64,000 bases of DNA from Actinomycetes bacterium (GCA_023460315.1 JAEWQO010000111.1:62001-126000), one strand, 5' to 3'; numbered from the stretch's first letter, positions 43,146 through 51,779 are shown. Notes: generated from the letters alone by a model not told the origin. Translations and numbers: made by a program.

Positions 43146-45014
43146 CTAGCGAGGCTCCAGGGGCTTATGGGCCATGCGGCGATGGCTGAGGTCCTTCTGC
43201 ATGGCGGCAACGGTTTCAAACAGCATCTCATAGTCGTCAGGGGGAAGCGAGGCGGGATCCGCCAGGCGTGCACGCAAGGCTGCCACCGCCTCCTCAGCAT
43301 CGCCGAGGGCCAGCTCCTCGACGAGGAAAGCGGCAACCGGCGCCGGCTCTCCGGCATCGGCCATGGAACCGGAGGTCAGTATGCCCGCCGCCGCCGCAAC
43401 CTCCCGCTGCGCCGCCGCAACGACACGGGCGGGCGAGGCGGCGGGATCTGCGATCAGGGTGTCGAGCATGCTCTTGGCGATGTCGGCATGCACCTGCTCG
43501 TGCCACTGCGTCTGAGCAATTGCGTCAGCATGGGTGAGGGCCAGGTCGGGCCGACGCGCCATCAGGCTGAGAAACTCCCGCTCGAACCGGCGGCGGTTAC
43601 GTTCCGATTCCGGCAATCCCGCATCGCGCCTGTCAAGCTGGTTCGCTGCTTGCGACGGAGAATCGCCTTCGTCGGCGTCGGCGGGCCTCGATGCCTTCAG
43701 GCGAGCGAGCTGGTCGAGGACGTCCTGTTCGCGCGCGCGGACACGGCCAGCTATCTGGACGGCGTAGTCCTTCGCAAGCAGAGAGTCTTTAATGGGAGCC
43801 AGCACCGAAAGCGCATCGGTCAACGCGGCCGAGCGGCCTTCGGCGCGGCCAAGGTCATGCCGCGCAAGGCGCCGGTCGATGCCGTACTTCAAAAGCGGCT
43901 GCGCTTTGGAAATGAGCTCACGCAGCTCGTCGGCACCCTGCGCAACCACAAACTCGGCAGGATCGAGGTTCCCCGGCAGGGTGACCGCCGCAAGCTCTAT
44001 CTTGCTACGTCCCGCCTCGGGAGTCATCGAATCGTCGATGAACGCGAGCGCGCGGTCGGCCGCCCGCTGCCCCGCCTCATCGCCATCGAACAGGTAGACG
44101 ATGCGGTGCTGCGCATGCCGCGCGAGCAAACGGATATGGCGAAGGGTGAGTGCCGTTCCCAACGTGGCCACCACATTTGTCAAACCCGCCTCATGAAGGG
44201 CGATGACGTCGGTGTATCCCTCCACCACCACGGCCACACCCGTGGCCGCCATGGCGGCCTTTGCCTTGTCAAGGGCGTAGAGCACCTGAGATTTATGGAA
44301 CAGGGGCGTCTCTTGAGAGTTGAGGTATTTGGGCTGGCCGTCGCCGACCACCCGTCCTCCAAATGCGATGCATTCGCCCTGTGGGTCCATGATCGGGAAC
44401 ATGACGCGATTGAAAAACCGGTCCTTGAGGCGTCCGCCCTCGTTCTGCACGGCGACGTTGGAATCAATCATCTCCCGAGGACCAAACCCCTTCGAGGAAA
44501 GATGCCGCACCAGGGCTCCCCCGCCTGGCGCAAAGCCAAGCTGCCACGCCTTTGGCACGCCTCCGCCAAACCCCCGGCGGCCAAGATACAATCGGGCGGC
44601 ATCCGCGGCGGGCGAAGAGCTGCGCATGAGCTGCGTGTGATAGAAGTCGGCCGTGGCGGCGCACACGGCCTTGAGCCGAGTTTTATGGCTGCTGGCAACG
44701 TTGCCAGATCCCCCGGCGTCGACGATGTCGATATGCGCCCGTTCCGCAAGCTTTCTCACCGCTTCGGGAAACGACAGGTCATCGGCCTTCATGACGAATC
44801 CGAACACATCACCGCCTTCCCCACAGCCGAAGCAGTGCCAGAGCTGAAGAACCGGATCGATCTTCATCGAAGGGGTTTTCTCGTTGTGGAACGGACAGCA
44901 GCACCAGAAGTCACGCCCCCGCTGACGGACCGGAGTGCGCTCGCCGATGAGCGCGACGAGGTCGCTTGCCTCCCGCACCTTCTGGATGTCCTCTTCGCTG
45001 ATCGTTCCCGCCAT
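43146..45014 (-). CDS. dnaG: DNA primase
   Basis: 622 residues. N-terminal zinc ribbon (CCPFHNEKTPS and WHCFGCGEGGDVFGF), RNA polymerase domain with TOPRIM motifs VVVEGYTDVIAL (about 259) and YLFDGDEAGQRAADRAL (about 305), and a C-terminal DnaB-interacting helical region. Makes Okazaki-fragment primers. Start MAGTISEED follows AGGGAAGG. Transcribed divergently from dgt; rpoD is not adjacent on either side. Confidence 0.97.
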   Translation of the reverse strand: MAGTISEEDIQKVREASDLVALIGERTPVRQRGRDFWCCCPFHNEKTPSMKIDPVLQLWHCFGCGEGGDVFGFVMKADDLSFPEAVRKLAERAHIDIVDAGGSGNVASSHKTRLKAVCAATADFYHTQLMRSSSPAADAARLYLGRRGFGGGVPKAWQLGFAPGGGALVRHLSSKGFGPREMIDSNVAVQNEGGRLKDRFFNRVMFPIMDPQGECIAFGGRVVGDGQPKYLNSQETPLFHKSQVLYALDKAKAAMAATGVAVVVEGYTDVIALHEAGLTNVVATLGTALTLRHIRLLARHAQHRIVYLFDGDEAGQRAADRALAFIDDSMTPEAGRSKIELAAVTLPGNLDPAEFVVAQGADELRELISKAQPLLKYGIDRRLARHDLGRAEGRSAALTDALSVLAPIKDSLLAKDYAVQIAGRVRAREQDVLDQLARLKASRPADADEGDSPSQAANQLDRRDAGLPESERNRRRFEREFLSLMARRPDLALTHADAIAQTQWHEQVHADIAKSMLDTLIADPAASPARVVAAAQREVAAAAGILTSGSMADAGEPAPVAAFLVEELALGDAEEAVAALRARLADPASLPPDDYEMLFETVAAMQKDLSHRRMAHKPLEPR

Positions 45015-45246
45015 GCGCGCCTTCCCTGCAATCGTTTCGATCCAGTATAGCGCAAGGCACAGGGTCCAGAGGACAGCGTAGTGGCCGCCAAACGAAGAAG
45101 CCTCCCCTCCGTAAAACCGCGTTTGCAACCACGACGTGCTCCCCTGCCGCCATGCGTTACAATGGCCAAAACAACAGCGCTGCCGGGTGCTTCGCCGAGC
45201 ACGACGAGGCTTCGCCCAAGGCGGTCAACACATAAGGAATCTGCCC

Positions 45247-46503
45247 ATGGATCATCCACTGGAAAAGCCCAACCGCATCCCCTACCAAACCCTTGACTCG
45301 GAAATCGAGGCCAGCATTCTGGCCGACCGTGCAGCCGGACGTTTGCATCCGCATCGCTTTGACGATGGAGACGTCGTCCGGCGCGAACCAAATCCGCATG
45401 ACAAGGCAACCCTCGCGCGCCCCGCGTTCGCGCGCGACATCGAAAAGATACTGAACATGCCGGCCTACAACCGCTACGCCGACAAGACGCAAGTGTTCTC
45501 GTTTGTCGAAAACGACGACATATGCCGGCGAAGCCTGCACGTTCAGCTGGTGAGCCGCATCGCGCGTGGAATAGGCAAGCTTTTGGGCCTGAATTGCGAG
45601 CTCATCGAAGCCATTGCGTTGGGTCACGACATAGGACACACCCCGTTCGGCCATGCCGGCGAGCGCTTCCTCAACGCGTGCTATCACGAACGGACCGGCC
45701 GGTTCTTCAACCATAATGTGCACTCGGTGCGTGTGCTCGACCAGCTGTATCCTCGAAATGTCAGCCTCCAAACGCTCGACGGAGCGCTCTGTCACAATGG
45801 CGAGTTTGAACAGCAAGTGCTGAACAGAGGAACCCTGTCTTCGTTTGACCAGCTTGACGCCCTTGTGGAAAGCTGCATCGCCGACGAAGAGGTCATCCGC
45901 ACGCTCAGGCCCTCGACCCTGGAGGGATGCGTCGTGCGCGTGAGCGACATGATCGCCTATGTGGGAAAGGACCGCAGCGACGCCATCGACCGCGGCGTGC
46001 TGAAATCCCTCGACGTGTTCGACAGCACGTTCATCGGACGCGACAATGCAACCATCATCAACAACCTCACCGCCGACATCGTCAATGCGAGCTACGGCAC
46101 CGACCGCATCGCCCTGAGCGAGGAGGCTTTCGCAGACCTCAGACGCGCCAAGCGCCAGAACTACGCGCTAATCTATGAGCTGGAAGGACAGGTGCTCGGA
46201 GCAGGCAACGTGGTCGAGGAGATGTTCAACGAGCTCTATGAGCGCCTGCTTGCAGACCTCAAGGCCGGCGACGAGAGCTCGCCCGTGTTCCAGCATCACA
46301 TAAAGAGCCTCTGTGCGAAATCGAGCAGCTGGACCCCGGAAAGATACGTGACGACGGAACCGAACCAGATCGTCGTTGACTATGTGGCATCCATGACCGA
46401 CAGCTACTTTACCGCGCTGTATGAATTTCTGTTCCCGTTCAGCAACAAGCGGGCCATCACGAGAAAATACTGCGCTGACCTGCGGAAAGAAGGTGCATCA
46501 TGA
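45247..46503 (+). CDS. dgt: dGTP triphosphohydrolase-like HD-domain protein
   Basis: 418 residues. HD-domain metal ligands: His in RSLHVQLVSRIARGIG, His-Asp in EAIALGHDIGHTPFGHAGE and a later Asp in ITRVSDMIAY-type segment (VVRVSDMIAYVGKD). It hydrolyses dNTPs (dGTP) to nucleoside and tripolyphosphate, limiting the dNTP pool. Start MDHPLEKPN follows AAGGAA. Overlaps the next gene by ATGA and is divergent from dnaG, a common coriobacterial and clostridial neighbourhood. Confidence 0.92.
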   Translation: MDHPLEKPNRIPYQTLDSEIEASILADRAAGRLHPHRFDDGDVVRREPNPHDKATLARPAFARDIEKILNMPAYNRYADKTQVFSFVENDDICRRSLHVQLVSRIARGIGKLLGLNCELIEAIALGHDIGHTPFGHAGERFLNACYHERTGRFFNHNVHSVRVLDQLYPRNVSLQTLDGALCHNGEFEQQVLNRGTLSSFDQLDALVESCIADEEVIRTLRPSTLEGCVVRVSDMIAYVGKDRSDAIDRGVLKSLDVFDSTFIGRDNATIINNLTADIVNASYGTDRIALSEEAFADLRRAKRQNYALIYELEGQVLGAGNVVEEMFNELYERLLADLKAGDESSPVFQHHIKSLCAKSSSWTPERYVTTEPNQIVVDYVASMTDSYFTALYEFLFPFSNKRAITRKYCADLRKEGAS

Positions 46504-47072
46504 GACTGGTCATCGCATCCGACATCCATGGATCAGCGACCGCAGCCCGCGCGCTTGCCTTGCGCGTTGAGAAGGAAGCGCCCGACCGCATCGTGCTCCT
46601 GGGAGACCTGCTGTATCACGGGCCGCGCAACGACCTGCCGGAAGGATACGACCCCAAAGAAGTTGCGCATCTCCTGAACGACTGGGCAGCGCAGATCGTC
46701 GCGGTGCGCGGCAACTGCGATGCGGAAGTCGACCAGATGGTGCTCGACTTCCCCTGTCAGGCCGACTATGCCCTGATCGAGGCGGACGGGCATCTGCTGT
46801 ACCTGACCCACGGGCATGTCGGTGGCATGAAGCCCGATGACCCGCCGCTGCTCGCCGCGGAAAGCGCCTTTCTTTCCGGCCATACCCATATCAAGACCAT
46901 GGAGGAACGCGAGGGCATCCTGTTCGTCAATCCCGGCAGCACCTCCCTTCCCAAGGACGGCTTGGCAAGCTATGCCGTATATGACGAAGGACGTTTTGCC
47001 CTGAAGCTCCTCAGTGGCGAAACGCTGAACGAGGGAACCTGGCGGAAGAGTCCGAATGTGGGGAGCATATAA
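46500..47072 (+). CDS. yfcE: YfcE-type metallophosphoesterase
   Basis: 190 residues. Calcineurin-like phosphoesterase motifs: SDIHGS, LLGDLLYHGPRN, VRGNCDAE, THGH and SGHTH, all in order; the NCD in place of NHE/NHD is the YfcE-type pattern. Predicted Mn-dependent phosphodiesterase of the cytoplasm with unknown physiological substrate. Translationally coupled to dgt. Confidence 0.9.
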   Translation: MRLVIASDIHGSATAARALALRVEKEAPDRIVLLGDLLYHGPRNDLPEGYDPKEVAHLLNDWAAQIVAVRGNCDAEVDQMVLDFPCQADYALIEADGHLLYLTHGHVGGMKPDDPPLLAAESAFLSGHTHIKTMEEREGILFVNPGSTSLPKDGLASYAVYDEGRFALKLLSGETLNEGTWRKSPNVGSI

Positions 47073-47140
47073 AGATAGCCCCAGCCGCGTTTCACAGGGC
47101 TACCATAGCAACCCGTCAAGTAAATAATGAAAGGAAGTGC

Positions 47141-47437
47141 GTGCACGTGGCGGAAGTGCTTGAGGCAGCCATGCTTGTTTGCTTTGGCCTGTCATGGCCT
47201 TTAAATGCGTTGAAAGGCTATAAGGCGAGAACGGCGGCCGGATCAAGCTGGCAGTTCATCGCCCTTATCACCGCTGGTTACTTTGCCGGCATAGCCGCGA
47301 AGTTTGCCAGCGGCTCCATCAACTGGGTGCTGGCCGTCTACTTCATCAACCTGCTCTGCATTGCAGCAAACTGGGCTGTGTATTTCAGAAACGTCCGTCT
47401 GGACAAGAATCGCGCGGCCGCGGACGTGTCAGAATAG
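47141..47437 (+). CDS. Small three-TM protein, SemiSWEET/PQ-loop-like
   Basis: 98 residues with three hydrophobic segments (about 4-22, 36-54 and 60-84). LSWPLNALKGYKARTAAGSS resembles the PQ-loop consensus with WP in place of PQ, as in SemiSWEET half-transporters that act as dimers. GTG start with AAAGGAAG upstream. Family assignment is by pattern and size only. Confidence 0.7.
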   Translation: MHVAEVLEAAMLVCFGLSWPLNALKGYKARTAAGSSWQFIALITAGYFAGIAAKFASGSINWVLAVYFINLLCIAANWAVYFRNVRLDKNRAAADVSE

Positions 47438-47444
47438 CGAAGCG

Positions 47445-47478
47445 ACTTCAGCGGCCACCACGCGGCGGCCGCTGAAGT
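47445..47478. terminator. Bidirectional terminator hairpin
   Basis: A 12-bp stem (acttcagcggcc / ggccgctgaagt) with a 10-base loop lies 8 bases after the SemiSWEET-like gene and 36 bases from the end of the convergent copA. No U-run. Suitable for both transcripts. Confidence 0.75.
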
Positions 47479-47513
47479 GGGACATCCTTCTCTTGGCCGC
47501 CGCGCACCATTGT

Positions 47514-47723
47514 CTACGAGATGCTCTTCACCTCATAGTCAGCATCGACGACGGCGGCAGTCAAGACGCTGTCGGGCACTGCATGGGATAGTTTTGCGAC
47601 CGCAGTGCCGGCCTCAAGATCAACCGATGCCTGCTCAACTCCCTCAACGCCCTCAAGCGCCTTTTTCACCCGTCCGACGCAATGCTCGCACATCATGCCT
47701 TCGACCTGCAAAGTCTTCTCCAT
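47514..47723 (-). CDS. Possible internally initiated CopZ-like metallochaperone
   Basis: In frame with the end of copA. The ATG at 47723 (MEKTLQVEGMMCEHC) is preceded by AAAGAGAG at normal spacing and would give a 69-residue HMA protein of exactly CopZ size. The linker before it is low complexity, so the chaperone could be an independent product. In E. coli a CopA-derived chaperone arises by frameshifting; here internal initiation is the possible route. This is a hypothesis from sequence. Confidence 0.4.
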   Translation of the reverse strand: MEKTLQVEGMMCEHCVGRVKKALEGVEGVEQASVDLEAGTAVAKLSHAVPDSVLTAAVVDADYEVKSIS

Positions 47724-50138
47724 GGTAATCTCTCTTTCGTCTTGACTTTCCTTTGCTTCTTCGGAGTGCGCCGTGGCAACAGGCGCGGAAGAATCCACGC
47801 TGCCCCGGCTGCCATGTCCTGACACCCAAGAGTCCTCATCCGCCTGAAGGGCAGAAGGCCCCAGGGAAAACTTCGGCTTCCATCCTCTGAGGCGCAACGC
47901 ATTGGACACGACGCACACCGAACTCAGGCTCATAGCCGCTGCGGCTATCATGGGATTGAGGTTCACGCCGATCCCCGCCAGCGCACCCGCAGCAACCGGT
48001 ATGCAGATGACGTTGTAAAACAGCGCCCAGAACAGATTTTGCTTGATGTTGCGCATGGTGGCGCGCGAGAGCTGGATCGACGCGGGAACGTCCATGAGAT
48101 CGCTTTTCATGAGCACGATGTCGGCGCTTTCTATCGCCACGTCTGTCCCGGCGCCGATGGCGATGCCGACGTCAGCGCGGGCGAGCGCAGGTGCGTCGTT
48201 GATGCCGTCGCCCACCATGGCCGTCTTGCCCGTAGATCCCAGCCGGCGAAGCTCGCGCTCCTTGCCGTCGGGCAACACCCCGGCTATGACCTCGTCCACC
48301 CCCACCTGCCGCTGGATGGCGGCAGCGGTACGCTCGTTGTCGCCCGTCAGCATGACCGTGCGGATCCCCATAGAGGACAGCTCCTTGATGGCGGCGGCGC
48401 TTGTGGGCTTGACCGTGTCGGCGACGGCCACGATGCCGACGAGCTCACCGCCCGCCGCGAAGAACAGCGGCGTCTTGCCGTCATCTGCCAGATTTTGCGC
48501 AAGCTGCGCGAATTCGCCCAGCTTCACCCCATGGGATTCCATCATGCGGGCATTTCCCGCCAAGGAAGCCACACCGCCGACAACCGCCTCGATGCCTTCA
48601 CCCGGCACCTGCACGAAGCCTTCGACGGAATCCTCGGCGCATGCGCCGTGCTCACGAGCATAGTCGCAGACGGCACGCGCGAGCGGATGTTCTGACCGCC
48701 GCTCGATCGCAAGGGCCAGGCTCAGAAGCTCAGCGGAAGTCCCCTGTGGCGCAACAAGGAGGTCGGTGACGTCGGGCTCGCCCTTCGTCACCGTGCCGGT
48801 CTTGTCGAGCACGACGGTTTTCACGTCATGGGCGCTCTCCAGGGCCTCCGCCGATTTGACGAGAATGCCGTTGGCGGCCCCGCGGCCCGTTCCGACCATG
48901 ATGGCCGTGGGCGTTGCCAGGCCAAGAGCGCAGGGACACGAAATGACGAGCACCGTGACAGCATGTGACATGGCGACTTCGAGCGAGCTGCCAAGCAGCA
49001 ACCACACGACAAACGTCACCACCGCGATGGCTATCACCACCGGGACGAACACGCCGCTGATGCGATCCGCGATTTTCTCAATGGGTGCCTTGGAACTCGT
49101 CGCCTCATCGACGAGACGAATAATGCTGGCCAAGGTCGTGTCGGCGCCGACGCGCGTGGCCTCCATGGTGAAATACCCCGTGCGGCTGACGGTCGCTCCC
49201 GTGACGGGGCTTCCGGCAAGCTTGTCCACCGGTATCGACTCCCCCGTGATGGCCGATTCGTCGACCGAACCGGAACCGCCCACCACCACGCCATCGACGG
49301 GAATGCCTTCGCCCGCACGCACGGCCAGGACGTCGCCGGCACGCACCTCATCGGCAAGGATGCGCTCCTCGCTGCCGTCTGCCGCAACTCGCACAGCCGT
49401 TTTGGGCGCAAGGTCCATAAGCTTTGCGATGGCGTCGGTCGTGCGGCCCTTCGCCCGGGCTTCGAAGTATTTTCCCAGCGTGATGAGCGTGAGGATCATC
49501 GCTGCCGACTCGAGATAAAGGTCCATCGCCGCCTCGTGCGCCAGGTGCATGTCGCCCGCGCCAAGCGCGTACGCAATGCGGTAGAGAGCATAGATGCCAT
49601 AGGCAATCGCAGCAGAGGATCCGAGGGCGATGAGCGAATCCATGTTGGGAGCACCATGGAAAAGCGTCTTAAATCCATTGCGGAAGAACTTGAAGTTCAC
49701 AAACACGACAGGAGCGAGCAGCAACAGCTGCGTCAACGCTAAGGCCATCACGTTCGAATCGCCGACAAAGAACGAAGGCAAGGGCCACTCAAACATATGG
49801 CCCATCGAAAGGTAGAACAGAGGGATGGTGAAAATAAACGACACGACGAGTCTCGTCCGCACGCGCCGCGCTTCGTCGGCCGCAGCATTGCCCGGACGGG
49901 CCGCTCCCGGCTGTGCTCCCTCCTCCGCCCCACGCCGGACGGCGCCATAGCCAGCCTTCTCCACCGCAGCACTTACTGCCGACAGCGTGTCTGAGCTGCC
50001 GTCATATTCAACCTCCATGCTGTTCTTCAGCAGGTTCACCGTCGCATGGTCGACCCCGGGAACCCCGTTCGCCGTCTTTTCGACACGCGCAGAACACGCC
50101 GCGCAGGTCATGCCCGTCACATCGAACGTTTGCTTCAA
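47514..50138 (-). CDS. copA: Cu(I)-exporting P-type ATPase with N- and C-terminal HMA domains
   Basis: About 874 residues. N-terminal HMA with GMTCAACS (about 8-70), P1B-ATPase core with CPC in ISCPCALGLATP, phosphorylation site DKTGTVTKGEP, MLTGDNERTA and GDGINDAPALA, then an acidic/Ser-rich linker of about 45 residues and a C-terminal HMA domain (GMMCEHC). C-terminal HMA placement is unusual. An internal ATG at 47723 with AAAGAGAG upstream could also produce that domain alone. Start taken as TTG (GGGAGG 8 bases upstream); a GTG three codons earlier is an alternative. Downstream of csoR. Confidence 0.93.
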   Translation of the reverse strand: MKQTFDVTGMTCAACSARVEKTANGVPGVDHATVNLLKNSMEVEYDGSSDTLSAVSAAVEKAGYGAVRRGAEEGAQPGAARPGNAAADEARRVRTRLVVSFIFTIPLFYLSMGHMFEWPLPSFFVGDSNVMALALTQLLLLAPVVFVNFKFFRNGFKTLFHGAPNMDSLIALGSSAAIAYGIYALYRIAYALGAGDMHLAHEAAMDLYLESAAMILTLITLGKYFEARAKGRTTDAIAKLMDLAPKTAVRVAADGSEERILADEVRAGDVLAVRAGEGIPVDGVVVGGSGSVDESAITGESIPVDKLAGSPVTGATVSRTGYFTMEATRVGADTTLASIIRLVDEATSSKAPIEKIADRISGVFVPVVIAIAVVTFVVWLLLGSSLEVAMSHAVTVLVISCPCALGLATPTAIMVGTGRGAANGILVKSAEALESAHDVKTVVLDKTGTVTKGEPDVTDLLVAPQGTSAELLSLALAIERRSEHPLARAVCDYAREHGACAEDSVEGFVQVPGEGIEAVVGGVASLAGNARMMESHGVKLGEFAQLAQNLADDGKTPLFFAAGGELVGIVAVADTVKPTSAAAIKELSSMGIRTVMLTGDNERTAAAIQRQVGVDEVIAGVLPDGKERELRRLGSTGKTAMVGDGINDAPALARADVGIAIGAGTDVAIESADIVLMKSDLMDVPASIQLSRATMRNIKQNLFWALFYNVICIPVAAGALAGIGVNLNPMIAAAAMSLSSVCVVSNALRLRGWKPKFSLGPSALQADEDSWVSGHGSRGSVDSSAPVATAHSEEAKESQDEREITMEKTLQVEGMMCEHCVGRVKKALEGVEGVEQASVDLEAGTAVAKLSHAVPDSVLTAAVVDADYEVKSIS

Positions 50139-50169
50139 ATCACGCACCTCCCTTTGCCGTCACTGCATC

Positions 50170-50493
50170 TCACCGCGAGAATTTCTTCATAAGCTGCATG
50201 ACTTCATCGACAACCTCGACGTTGCCTTGCTGGATCTGTTCAACGACACAGGTTTCCAGATGATCTTGCAGCAGCTTGCTCGACACGCTGCGCACGGCAC
50301 TCTCCGCTGCCGCAAGCTGCACAAGCACGTCACCGCAATACCGGTTGTCATCAAGCATGGCCTTCACACCGTTCAGCTGGCCGATGATGCGGTTGAGCCT
50401 TTTTTGCAAATCCGTTTGAAACTCCGCGGCGCGGGGGGTGTTCTTATGCCGGCAGGAGCAGGCGCCGTGGGTGCATTCATGTGCCTCGGACAT
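50170..50493 (-). CDS. csoR: CsoR-family copper-sensing repressor
   Basis: 107 residues, all-helical DUF156 protein. Copper ligands fit the C-H-C pattern: C53 (NRYCGD), H78 and C82 (DHLETCV). An unusual His/Cys-rich N-terminus (HECTHGACSCRH) may add metal sites. Start MSEAHECTH follows GGAGGAAGG; longer frames cross the operators. First gene of csoR-copA, with two palindromic operators just upstream, so Cu(I) binding should release it and induce efflux. Confidence 0.93.
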   Translation of the reverse strand: MSEAHECTHGACSCRHKNTPRAAEFQTDLQKRLNRIIGQLNGVKAMLDDNRYCGDVLVQLAAAESAVRSVSSKLLQDHLETCVVEQIQQGNVEVVDEVMQLMKKFSR

Positions 50494-50512
50494 GTTCACC
50501 TTCCTCCATTTT

Positions 50513-50529
50513 ATACCCCCTATGGGTAT
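50513..50529. promoter_or_regulatory. CsoR-type operator 1
   Basis: ATACCCCCTATGGGTAT, a near-perfect GC-flanked dyad matching the CsoR consensus TACCC-N-GGGTA, 20 bases upstream of the csoR start codon. Confidence 0.85.
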
Positions 50530-50544
50530 CATGGGTGCCATTAT

Positions 50545-50561
50545 ATACCCCCATGGGGTAC
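50545..50561. promoter_or_regulatory. CsoR-type operator 2
   Basis: ATACCCCCATGGGGTAC, a second dyad 32 bases (about three helical turns) from operator 1, which would let two CsoR tetramers bind one DNA face. Confidence 0.85.
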
Positions 50562-50635
50562 TGTCAAGCAAAAAGATCGCTCATTTCGCACACTGTAATG
50601 GATCTCTCGACCAGCCGCGCGGCGGCCACGCGTTC

Positions 50636-50675
50636 TTCCCTTCCCTTCCCTTCCCTTCCCTTCCCTTCCCTTCCC
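50636..50675. repeat. (TTCCC)8 pentanucleotide repeat
   Basis: Eight consecutive ttccc units in the gap between the csoR operators and the parS-like site. Length-variable repeats of this type mutate by slippage. No coding frame uses it. Confidence 0.85.
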
Positions 50676-50752
50676 CCTCTCTTGTTCCGTGCTGCATCAT
50701 TTCGACAGGACGTTTCTTCGTTCTACAGTCCTTTCCCGCTAGAACGAACAAA

Positions 50753-50768
50753 TGTTTCACGTGAAACA
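50753..50768. promoter_or_regulatory. Perfect parS-like ParB-binding site
   Basis: TGTTTCACGTGAAACA, a perfect 16-bp palindrome identical to the bacterial parS consensus recognised by ParB/Spo0J. It lies in the 454-base gap between csoR and the ArsR-type gene. parS sites cluster near oriC, so the window may be in the origin-proximal part of the chromosome. Confidence 0.85.
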
Positions 50769-50795
50769 GGGAGGCACGGAAAGAGTGAGAGCTAG

Positions 50796-50831
50796 GGGTT
50801 CTCCCGTGGGTTCTCCCGTGGGTTCTCCCGT
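50796..50831. repeat. Three tandem 12-bp repeats
   Basis: Three exact consecutive copies of gggttctcccgt just downstream of the parS-like site and upstream of the ArsR-type promoter. Significance unknown. Confidence 0.8.
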
Positions 50832-50884
50832 GGCGGACGCGAGAGGCAAACATCTGCCTGCAACCTCTTATTTGACTTTTCCTC

Positions 50885-50931
50885 TTGACACGCGCCGCAT
50901 ACATTCTATACTTATGAACAGTTGTTTATAT
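50885..50931 (+). promoter_or_regulatory. Promoter and ArsR/SmtB-type operator
   Basis: TTGACA (50885-50890), a 16-base spacer and TATACT (50907-50912). It is immediately followed at 50913-50931 by tatgaacagttgtttatat, an imperfect dyad matching the SmtB/CzrA/CadC operator pattern. The repressor gene starts 17 bases beyond, so the operator covers the transcription start of its own operon. Confidence 0.85.
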
Positions 50932-50947
50932 GTTGAAAGGTATTCCT

Positions 50948-51331
50948 ATGGCGAAGGACACGAAGAAAGTGGCTTTAGAGGCAGACGAGCAGGCCGACGG
51001 ATGCGAATGCGCCGAAGTCCCCTCCCCCTCTCAACGCCCTGAATGCATGCCCGACGAGGAGATCCTCTATGACCTGGCTGACCTCTTCAAGGTTTTCGGA
51101 GACACGACGCGCATCAAGATACTCTATTCGCTCATGGGCCAAGAGCTCTGCGTCGCCGACATAGCCGAGCTCGTCGGCGCGACGCAAAGCGCCGTGTCCC
51201 ATCAACTGAGAACCTTGAAACAGGCCCGTTTGGTCAAATTTCAACGCGATGGGAAAAACGTCATCTATTCCCTCTCGGACGACCATGTGTACACCATGCT
51301 CGCACAGGGCATGACCCATACCTGCGAATAA
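50948..51331 (+). CDS. ArsR/SmtB-family metal-responsive repressor
   Basis: 127 residues. Winged helix about 38-118 (LADLFKVFGDTTRIKILYSLM, recognition helix ATQSAVSHQLRTLK). Cysteines in the N-terminal arm (CEC) and ELCVADIAEL in helix alpha3/4 resemble the CadC/CmtR-like thiolate sites for Cd/Pb/Zn. Start MAKDTKK follows AAAGG; an upstream ATG three codons back overlaps the operator region. It heads the operon with the HMA protein and P1B ATPase. Confidence 0.92.
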   Translation: MAKDTKKVALEADEQADGCECAEVPSPSQRPECMPDEEILYDLADLFKVFGDTTRIKILYSLMGQELCVADIAELVGATQSAVSHQLRTLKQARLVKFQRDGKNVIYSLSDDHVYTMLAQGMTHTCE

Positions 51332-51413
51332 CTTGTTGACAGGGCACCACAGCCAGCCCGATCACGGAACGAGGCTGGCATTTCCTCGACCGTTCGTCAG
51401 AAAGGACCGTATC

Positions 51414-51632
51414 ATGCGCAAGACCTTCAAACTTCAGGATCTCGACTGTGCCAACTGCGCCGCAAAAATGGAAAGCGGCATCAGGGGAATAGATGGCGTG
51501 AAGAACGCCAGCGTCAACTTCATGGCCCAAAAGCTCACGCTTGAAGCCGACGACGACCGTTTTGATTCCATCCTCGACAAGGCGGCCGGCGTCTGCAAAA
51601 AGATCGAGCCCGACTGCACCATTCTGCGCTAG
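51414..51632 (+). CDS. Stand-alone heavy-metal-associated (HMA) domain protein
   Basis: 72 residues, one ferredoxin-like HMA domain. Metal motif DLDCANCAAKME (Asp before the Cys pair, DCANC, as in Zn/Cd/Pb-type HMA domains rather than the GMTCxxC copper type). Extra cysteines near the end (GVCKKIEPDCTILR). AAAGGA precedes the ATG. Lies between the repressor and an ATPase that lacks its own N-terminal HMA, so it may be the detached metal-binding domain of that pump. Confidence 0.88.
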   Translation: MRKTFKLQDLDCANCAAKMESGIRGIDGVKNASVNFMAQKLTLEADDDRFDSILDKAAGVCKKIEPDCTILR

Positions 51633-51651
51633 ACGCCCCAGCAGGCACCTG

Positions 51652-51704
51652 AGGAACTTCATGCGCGCCCCGCTCGCGCACGCTGCGTCACGCATGAAGT
51701 TCCT
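51652..51704 (+). terminator. Hairpin between HMA gene and ATPase gene
   Basis: A 14-bp perfect stem (aggaacttcatgcg / cgcatgaagttcct) with a 25-base loop that can form more structure, followed by tttcg. It probably causes partial termination, so the repressor and HMA protein are made in excess of the ATPase. Confidence 0.7.
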
Positions 51705-51779
51705 TTTCGTACGCGCCATCCCCTTTCCATTCCATCCCGCGTGCATTGCTCCCGCACGCTCGATCGTCGAGGTTTTACC

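Noticed and set aside
50796..50831. CRISPR-like array
   Set aside because: Three contiguous 12-bp repeats without spacers; no cas genes in the window.
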